Positions 58,246-64,000 of a stretch of 64,000 nt of DNA are shown in pieces. How positions within the stretch are numbered: position 1 is the stretch's first letter; every line of letters begins with the position of its first letter. The notes beneath the pieces are model-generated. The model was given only the letters and a program-made list of their open reading frames with translations, had not been told where the DNA came from and did not search any database. The position numbers and the translations under genes were made by a program. Source of the DNA: Collinsella aerofaciens (GTDB lineage Bacteria > Actinomycetota > Coriobacteriia > Coriobacteriales > Coriobacteriaceae); the NCBI RefSeq assembly GCF_015555045.1, contig NZ_JADNJQ010000001.1:1-64000 (forward strand), written 5' to 3'.

Positions 58246-58668
58246 TCAGTGCAATGAGAGCTTCCATTCAGACAGCTCCTCAGAGCTGATCTCGCCAGCT
58301 TTTTCCGAATCAATCATATGCTTCCAAGTTTTAACCGCCTGGGCGAGTTTCTGGGATTTTTCTGCCTTCCTGTCGATCTTCAGAACCAATTCACCGTCAA
58401 TCTCATCGGGAACGAGCCCAAACTCCCCTTCTAGTCTGAACAAGAGCTCTAGAGCCTGCCGGCTTGACTCGAGGGACACCTCGCGGAGAGATTCGGGGGA
58501 GATTCCCAAAGCAGAAGCGATGGACTCTACCTGCTCGACGCCAGGCGTCCTGTTGCAGAGCTCATAGTTCCTGATGGCGGAATCCGTCAACCCACAAGCA
58601 TCTGCGAGCTCGGCCTGTGTCAATCCCTTCGCCTTGCGGTATTTCCTGATGAGCTCTCCGGACCTCAT
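58246..58668 (-). CDS. XRE-family regulator of the second element
   Basis: 140 residues. KYRKAKGLTQAELADACGLTDSAIRNYE is the helix-turn-helix, and PGVEQVESIASALGISPESLREV completes the domain. The C-terminal half is a separate helical domain. Divergent from the excisionase-integrase operon, which it probably represses. Confidence 0.82.
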   Translation of the reverse strand: MRSGELIRKYRKAKGLTQAELADACGLTDSAIRNYELCNRTPGVEQVESIASALGISPESLREVSLESSRQALELLFRLEGEFGLVPDEIDGELVLKIDRKAEKSQKLAQAVKTWKHMIDSEKAGEISSEELSEWKLSLH

Positions 58669-58732
58669 ACAACTCTCCTGTCAGCGTCTAGATAGTCTCA
58701 TATAGCATCGCATAGACAATATAGCACGAAAT

Positions 58733-58808
58733 TGAACGGTATGTATTGACCGTTCACTTCCGAACTATTACTATAGCCGATGATATACCGTTCAGTTTCG
58801 AACTATTA
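58733..58808. promoter_or_regulatory. operator or excisionase sites before the excisionase gene
   Basis: A 22-base near-identical direct repeat occupies 58749-58770 and 58787-58808 (two mismatches). In addition TGAACGGT at 58733-58740 is the exact inverse of ACCGTTCA at 58749-58756. The region controls the integration operon. Confidence 0.75.
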
Positions 58809-58817
58809 GGAGGATAC

Positions 58818-59027
58818 ATGGATGGAAAAGAGAGGCGCTTGCTAAGCGCCTCTGAGGTCTCGATGAAACTCGGAGTATGCAGGAGCAAGGCGTACGAGAT
58901 CATCAGGGAGCTCAACTGCGAAATGGAGCAGCGCGGGTGCGCGACCATACCAGGTAGGGTCAGCAGCCAGATAATCGAAGAGAAGTACTTCGGAGACGAG
59001 CGCGGGGTAAGAGACGATGGTCGTTAA
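58818..59027 (+). CDS. excisionase-like HTH protein
   Basis: 69 residues from ATG 58818 (TTAGGAGG upstream). RRLLSASEVSMKLGVCRSKAYEIIRELN is the winged-helix pattern of Tn916 Xis/MerR-like excisionases, followed by GRVSSQIIEEKYFG. It overlaps the integrase start by 11 bases. Confidence 0.75.
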   Translation: MDGKERRLLSASEVSMKLGVCRSKAYEIIRELNCEMEQRGCATIPGRVSSQIIEEKYFGDERGVRDDGR

Positions 59028-60090
59028 GCAATCCGACAACGGCACCTGGTTCACTCAGTTCAGATGCAAGGACAAGTTCGGCAACGAGGTGCATAAGTAC
59101 AAGAGGGGCTTTTCCACCCCTGAAGAAGCACAGGCATGGGAGGAAGACTTCATTGCCTCGGCGGGCTGCACTATGGCAATGACATTCGGCGAGTTCTTCC
59201 AGGTCTATGCCGCCGACGTCAGACCAAGGCTAAGAGAGCACACCTGGCGGCAGAAGGAATACACTATCAAATCGAAGATTCTGCCCTTCTTCGAGAAGAA
59301 ACGGATGGCCGAGATATCGAGCCTCGATATCGTGCGGTGGCAGAACGAGCTCATGAGCCCCGATGCTAACGATGGCAAAGGGTACAGCCCCACCTACCTA
59401 AGAACCGTCAATAATCAGCTAACCGCAATACTAAACCACGCGGCGCGCTTCTACGGACTTAATCCGAACCCCGCCGTACGCACCATGAAGATGGGCTCGA
59501 AGGACACCAAGGAAATGAACTTCTGGACGAAAGAGGAATACCTCAAGTTCGCCGATGTAATGATGGAAAGCCCGATGTTCTTCGTTCTTTTCGAGATTCT
59601 CTACTGGACTGGGATTCGGGAAGGAGAGCTGCTGGCTCTCACACCAGACTCGTTTGACTGGAGTCGCAACACCATGCGTATAGACAAATCCTACCAGCGT
59701 CTGGGAGGACGCGACGTTATCACGGATCCCAAGACGCCCAAGTCGATACGAACCGTGAAGCTTCCCAACTTCCTCGCAGAAACAATCAGGGACTACCTCT
59801 CCAAACATCCCAAGATCGGGTCTGGCGACAGGATGTTCCCCGTGTCAAAGAGCCAGCTTTCACGCGTTATGAAACGAGGAAGTGAGAAAGCCGGCGTTAA
59901 GCGCATCCGCATCCACGACCTAAGGCACAGCCACGTAAGCCTGCTCATCGACATGGGATTTTCCGCCGTGGCTATCGCGGATAGGATGGGCCACGAATCA
60001 TCGGATATCACCTTCAGGTACGCGCATCTGTTCCCCAACATCCAGGACGACATGGCAAACGGGCTTGACAACGAAAGAGGTGGTTTCTGA
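59017..60090 (+). CDS. tyrosine integrase
   Basis: 357 residues. N-terminal arm-binding part, then a SAM-like core-binding domain (FFQVYAADVRPRLREHTWRQ), then the catalytic domain: TGIREGELLAL (Arg), RIHDLRHSHVSL (His-x-x-Arg-x-x-His), MGHESSDITFRYAHL (Tyr). It resembles the Tn916 integrase. Stop and next start overlap as TGATG. Confidence 0.93.
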   Translation: MVVKQSDNGTWFTQFRCKDKFGNEVHKYKRGFSTPEEAQAWEEDFIASAGCTMAMTFGEFFQVYAADVRPRLREHTWRQKEYTIKSKILPFFEKKRMAEISSLDIVRWQNELMSPDANDGKGYSPTYLRTVNNQLTAILNHAARFYGLNPNPAVRTMKMGSKDTKEMNFWTKEEYLKFADVMMESPMFFVLFEILYWTGIREGELLALTPDSFDWSRNTMRIDKSYQRLGGRDVITDPKTPKSIRTVKLPNFLAETIRDYLSKHPKIGSGDRMFPVSKSQLSRVMKRGSEKAGVKRIRIHDLRHSHVSLLIDMGFSAVAIADRMGHESSDITFRYAHLFPNIQDDMANGLDNERGGF

Positions 60091-60458
60091 TGCCCTGCCC
60101 CAACTACCGACGCAAACGCACCATATCGAAAGCGTTCCGCGTAAGCCCCGAGGAAAACGAGAGGATCGAACTGCTTTCAAAAGCCGCAGGGGTGACCCAA
60201 CAGGAATACATCATGACCAAGCTTGAGGACAAGGAATTCACGATTGTCCCGGACATCCGCACCTACAAGATGCTCCGCGACGAAATGCGGGCGGTGTACC
60301 AGGAGCTTTCCCGACTGCGCGATTGTTCCGAAATGGACGAGCTGCTTGCTGCTAGAGTTAGCCTGCTATCTGATTTGTTTACAGGTCTCAAAGGTAAAGC
60401 AGCGTGCCAGATGGATAAAGAAGACGCTGTAATCGCTGAGCTAAATCGAGATTTATAA
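60090..60458 (+). CDS. MobC-like ribbon-helix-helix protein
   Basis: 122 residues. ISKAFRVSPEENERIELLSKAAGVTQQEYIMTKLEDKEF is a ribbon-helix-helix DNA-binding pattern typical of MobC relaxosome accessory proteins, with a helical tail. A relaxase is not visible. Possibly the element's mobilisation remnant. Confidence 0.65.
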   Translation: MPCPNYRRKRTISKAFRVSPEENERIELLSKAAGVTQQEYIMTKLEDKEFTIVPDIRTYKMLRDEMRAVYQELSRLRDCSEMDELLAARVSLLSDLFTGLKGKAACQMDKEDAVIAELNRDL

Positions 60459-60482
60459 ACTTTTTCTGTGCGCTTCGGTCTC

Positions 60483-63400
60483 CTAAGAACTAATCCACTC
60501 AAGTATGCTCTTTGAGCAGTATGCAGGAAGCGAATCCGCATATTTCTCGATTGCCTCCCTATTGGCAAGTGCCCCAAACTTCAGAATTGCCGGATCAGAC
60601 AACGAACCAGCCATGCCCGTTATCGATACTATTTCTTTGGCAATCATCCGATCGTCGATAACCTCTTCACATATCATTGCCTCGCTCAGACTGGACACAC
60701 CATATTTGACTTTCCGCTGGAAAGCGGAAAGTTTTTCGATATTATCCGCCGTTGAAAGACCATCTATTTCCCGAACGACATCTAGCATACTTGAGACGAA
60801 ATGAGCGAAGGTGAACCTCACGACTCCAGATACTATCTTCTCAGTTTTTCCAATTTTAAATTCATGCTTAAAATCAAATTGCTCGTTTAAAGTATTCGTA
60901 ATTTGAGATAAATTTGCCCCGTCTATCCATAGGCCAATGATGAGAGATAACTGCTCCTCGTTCAGTTGACCTGCGATGTCCGGGTTAGGAAGCATGAACT
61001 GATGTACCGCTAGGTGTATTTCAGAACACCCCCCTTCGATAAAGCGTTTACCTTCAGGAGATTCAATCCAATCGATTAACGACGATGCCGTTCGAGTGCC
61101 TAGTTGCATCATATGAAATAAAGCCGCGTTCTCTTTGCTAACTGATTCAAGCGATTCGTATATCGCCTGGAACAGTTTGATAAGTCGTTCTTGCGTCTCC
61201 TCGTCCGACGATGTGTACGCGTAAGTTGACGCACACAGCTCCAATACATCAACTTCACCCATGTTCGCTGCCAACACGCCGGATAGATAACTTTCTATCG
61301 CCTCGAGAGGACGCATTCTTCTAGAGGCAAGCTCGCGTGCTCGCAAGTCATCACAACCGAGTGTCCTTGAAAAAGCACTTGCAAGTTCGTATTCAAGTCG
61401 AGGGTTTGTTAGATGTTCGAGAATCACGTTTACTATAGATTCACCAGGAATGAAGGCTTCACGATTATCCTGTGTGGTAGCATCTGAAAGAAGATTAACG
61501 ATCGCACTTCCGCATCGCTCAGTTTCTGATTCTTTCATCAGAGTCGAATACATTTCTTTATTTCTGAAGCCTTCTGTATTATCAGCAAGCAAGACACTGC
61601 CTTCGCTATACTTTCCCGATCGCGCAGTTCTGCCTATTAGGTTTTGAAAATCCCTAGTCCGAGGAGTTTCATATCCTTTTCTCGCACCAGTTATAATGAG
61701 ATACTTGATTGGAAGGTTAACGCCTTCTGCTAGCGTAGATGTACAAGCTACGCATTTTGCATCCCCTCGTTCAATCTCATATTCCACCGCTTGCCTAATC
61801 GCCCCTTGAAGATCTCCATAATGAGGCAATATGCCGGCGTTTATTCCGGGGGTAATCCAATTGTCTTTTCCATAATGCTTGCAAACGAGACTGGTAAGTC
61901 TTTTCTTCTCGTCCGCAGGTATCGAGAGCAGCAAGTTGGTTATATTCGCCGAGCGACGCGATAATTCGTCAAGCCTTCTTAGCAGAGAAGGCAACGATGA
62001 TTTTTTCGGCACATAGATTGCACAAGCTCCATTAGGAAGAAGCCTATTTGCATAATAGATTGAGAGGTCACGAGCCTGCTCAGGATCATTTCCACTGTAG
62101 TCAGGAAAATATCTGCGTTTCCGCTCTCTTGGAAACCGATCCAATTCCTGAGGCTCAACATCCACCATCACGAAGTAGTCTTCACTGGAAATGTCTTCTC
62201 GGTTGACATAAGAAACTCGAGACCCCTTGTTCTGGATTAAGCCGATTGACTTTTCAGTGACCTGGATGTTTCCCCCTTTTACAATTCTCTCAGAATCGCC
62301 AAATGCCCATTTTGCGATCTCGTCAGCATTCGAGACAACAGCGGATATCAAAACCATTTGCACATCGGGCTTAAATCTAAATATCTCCGTTAACAGCAAT
62401 TCGTATCCGGGGCCCCTCGATTCACTATCAAGCAAATGAGCTTCGTCGAAGACGAACAAATCCGATTCCTGTAAAAGCAACGGATCATGGTGGATGATAA
62501 AACCAAGCTTCTCCGGTGTGGAAACTATAATCTCATGATCAGATGCGCCCTCCTCGAACCATGAGTCGATTTCCATTACGTCCGACGCCTGTTTGACCCT
62601 CGCGATTCCTTTCAGGGCAGCGGACAGATTTCGAGCAATTTCAGAGCAAAGCGCCCGCAGAGGAGCAACCACGACTGCCATCCGACAGTGCTTTGCAAGT
62701 ATTCTTGAACGAAGTAGTAGCTCCACGCTTCTGGTCTTTCCTGAACCAGTGGGAAGTTGGATGAACGCGTTTTCGCCCGCAAATACCCCGGCTAAACCTA
62801 TCTGCCTCTGAGCTTGCCAGAGAAGCTTTGGGGCTGCTTCTATTGAAAGAAAGGACCGCCAATCGTTGATATCAAGGTGAGTGTACCCTGGAAGCAGCGC
62901 CCTCGCGGAGCAGGAAACAGCATCGGATATCGAGACGTATAGAACCCCGCTGAAGAAAGTATCTTCTGGGCTGTCCTCCGTCAAAAGGGAATCAGCGGCG
63001 GAGATCACTTCGGCACGATCAACATCCTCGCCAGCTAAGTAGTCTGCCAGTATAGCCAGGTCCGGCGGAACCGGCTGAGATGGAACAAGGAGGAACATGA
63101 TAAGGTCATATAGAGTCCTTGCCCTTGCGCCATAGAAATCCGGTTCCTTGACCTTTTCTGCGCACACCTTTGCGCTCCCATAGTTACCCAGAAGAAAATA
63201 TGTCGCCATGGCAAGCGTCCAGTAGCCATCCGAGTACTCACGATAGCGCTCGTCATTCGATGCCGAGTCGTAGAATGATCCAACCTTTTGCAGATCAGTC
63301 ATGTATTCTGCGCCATCATCCCCCGACAACCTCGAATTAACATATGTCGATAACGTCAAAATCGAAGTGTAGTGAAGCTCATCAGAATTCAACTTGAAAT

Positions 63401-63494
63401 GAGGAACGGATGAGGGATCGACGAAAAATTCCGTGGCTTTCGCCTTGGCTTTTGCATATTTAAGTTCGCGGTCGGAACGTTTTCCAAAGATCAT
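60483..63494 (-). CDS. Hachiman/AbpB-like superfamily 2 helicase
   Basis: 1003 residues from ATG 63494, which overlaps the nuclease stop as ATGA; a GTG at 63503 is an alternative. Motif I is QLPTGSGKTRS, motif II VFDEAHLLDSE, motif III LISAVVSN, motif VI NLIGRTARSGK. The layout (N-terminal helical part, DEAH core, large C-terminal region) fits HamB/AbpB of two-gene defence systems, in which it works with the DUF1837-type nuclease encoded just upstream. It is AT-rich compared with the host genes. Which of the related systems it belongs to cannot be settled by eye. Confidence 0.85.
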   Translation of the reverse strand: MIFGKRSDRELKYAKAKAKATEFFVDPSSVPHFKLNSDELHYTSILTLSTYVNSRLSGDDGAEYMTDLQKVGSFYDSASNDERYREYSDGYWTLAMATYFLLGNYGSAKVCAEKVKEPDFYGARARTLYDLIMFLLVPSQPVPPDLAILADYLAGEDVDRAEVISAADSLLTEDSPEDTFFSGVLYVSISDAVSCSARALLPGYTHLDINDWRSFLSIEAAPKLLWQAQRQIGLAGVFAGENAFIQLPTGSGKTRSVELLLRSRILAKHCRMAVVVAPLRALCSEIARNLSAALKGIARVKQASDVMEIDSWFEEGASDHEIIVSTPEKLGFIIHHDPLLLQESDLFVFDEAHLLDSESRGPGYELLLTEIFRFKPDVQMVLISAVVSNADEIAKWAFGDSERIVKGGNIQVTEKSIGLIQNKGSRVSYVNREDISSEDYFVMVDVEPQELDRFPRERKRRYFPDYSGNDPEQARDLSIYYANRLLPNGACAIYVPKKSSLPSLLRRLDELSRRSANITNLLLSIPADEKKRLTSLVCKHYGKDNWITPGINAGILPHYGDLQGAIRQAVEYEIERGDAKCVACTSTLAEGVNLPIKYLIITGARKGYETPRTRDFQNLIGRTARSGKYSEGSVLLADNTEGFRNKEMYSTLMKESETERCGSAIVNLLSDATTQDNREAFIPGESIVNVILEHLTNPRLEYELASAFSRTLGCDDLRARELASRRMRPLEAIESYLSGVLAANMGEVDVLELCASTYAYTSSDEETQERLIKLFQAIYESLESVSKENAALFHMMQLGTRTASSLIDWIESPEGKRFIEGGCSEIHLAVHQFMLPNPDIAGQLNEEQLSLIIGLWIDGANLSQITNTLNEQFDFKHEFKIGKTEKIVSGVVRFTFAHFVSSMLDVVREIDGLSTADNIEKLSAFQRKVKYGVSSLSEAMICEEVIDDRMIAKEIVSITGMAGSLSDPAILKFGALANREAIEKYADSLPAYCSKSILEWISS

Positions 63495-64000
63495 CGGATA
63501 CACCTGCTGTAAACTTCGCGAATCAAATCCATGAGGTGATTTTTGTGAATAATGAATACTCGATCGTTTTGATTGATTAGAAATTCGGATGCGTCTCTAC
63601 CGTCAAGCTGACGCTTGGCATTCTTTACGCCAACCACAGCTCCTATCCCAAATGATTCTATGAAGGGATGTTCGCTAGCTTTAAGAAAGCGTCTCAGCTC
63701 GGCAGATGTTTGCCTGTCGCCGGACTTAAGACTGCGCATTGAATAATACGATAACGTCATGGCCACGCGACTTCTATCTTTTTTCGAGTCCTTTGAAGCT
63801 TCAGAGATAGCTCCCGTCAAATCAGTCGAAGCACTGCGCGATTTGACTTCAATTGCCAGTAGCTCATCGCTCGCATTTGGTTTCTCTGGATCGGTAATCT
63901 TATAGGCAATCACATCCGAACCATGCTCCGAGCTGTTCTTGTCAGTCCGGCCATGTTGTTTGTATCGAGGAACTTCATACCCCTCAACAAACTGGAGAAG
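63491..64000 (-). CDS. HamA/AbpA-like PD-(D/E)XK nuclease, 5' end cut by the window
   Basis: 169 codons visible and open to the window edge, so the start is missing. SEHGSDVIAYKI followed by LLAIEVKSRS gives the D...ExK active site of PD-(D/E)XK nucleases. A helical region (LTGAISEASKDSKKD) follows, as in DUF1837/HamA proteins. It overlaps the helicase start by four bases. In the known systems the helicase senses aberrant DNA and activates this nuclease. Confidence 0.75.
   Translation of the reverse strand, partial: LLQFVEGYEVPRYKQHGRTDKNSSEHGSDVIAYKITDPEKPNASDELLAIEVKSRSASTDLTGAISEASKDSKKDRSRVAMTLSYYSMRSLKSGDRQTSAELRRFLKASEHPFIESFGIGAVVGVKNAKRQLDGRDASEFLINQNDRVFIIHKNHLMDLIREVYSRCIR

Larger units (their letters stand above)
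57745..64000. mobile_element. second integrative element, right end beyond the window
   Basis: Contains an XRE regulator, excisionase-like protein, tyrosine integrase and MobC-like gene, followed convergently by a helicase-nuclease pair. Base composition becomes clearly more AT-rich from about 60460. Neither replication nor transfer genes beyond the MobC-like protein are visible here. Right border not seen. Confidence 0.75.

Noticed and set aside
1-64000. CRISPR array
   Set aside because: No regularly spaced short repeats with variable spacers were seen. The 189-bp repeats are contiguous, and other repeats are too few.

Overview
The window reads as chromosome of a GC-rich actinobacterium, most likely a gut Coriobacteriia such as Collinsella. 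This is an inference from gene content, a fused MurT-GatD, codon use and host gene style; no rRNA is present to settle it. It holds two integrated elements separated by about 15 kb of ordinary host genes.

Bases 1-645 are host DNA ending in a 189-bp unit present two and a half times. Each unit ends in a copy of the tRNA-Glu 3' end, so these look like accumulated attachment-site remnants. From about 646 to 42652 lies a complete siphovirus-type prophage, flanked by a short core (AATGGTGCCCC) that on the right lies inside the 3' end of tRNA-Glu(UUC). Most prophage genes are on the minus strand. Read right to left they are: a repressor/Cro-like switch with three operators (40.5-40.65 kb); early replication and recombination genes (RusA, DUF1351, ERF, SSB, replisome-organizer-like, DnaC-like, HNH); many small zinc-knuckle proteins and a two-piece cytosine methyltransferase; an oppositely transcribed cassette (26.4-28.5 kb) with its own HTH regulator and a repeat-rich control region; a PAPS-reductase-like PP-loop protein; terminase, portal, scaffold and capsid genes; tail genes with a -1 frameshift chaperone and a tape measure; a diversity-generating retroelement (DGR); and the lysis cassette (XkdX-like, holin-like proteins, amidase-SH3 endolysin). 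A serine integrase is on the plus strand at the right end.

The DGR (3.4-6.5 kb) is the standout. It has a target protein whose last codons form a variable repeat, a hairpin just past that repeat, an Avd-like accessory gene, a non-coding template repeat and a reverse transcriptase. Over 128 aligned bases, 8 of 10 template/variable differences fall at template adenines, so mutagenic homing has occurred.

Bases 42720-57744 carry host genes: a MurT-GatD fusion, two TPR-like proteins, an iron alcohol dehydrogenase, glycerol dehydrogenase, a D-2-hydroxyacid dehydrogenase, a polyferredoxin, YchF, a DUF1648 membrane protein, a small HTH locus, L-asparaginase and GuaA.

Directly after guaA a second element begins and runs off the right edge. 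It has an XRE regulator, an excisionase-like protein, a tyrosine integrase and a MobC-like protein, then, convergently, a helicase plus PD-(D/E)XK nuclease pair resembling Hachiman/AbpAB defence systems. The nuclease gene is cut by the window end. The cargo is visibly more AT-rich than the host genes.
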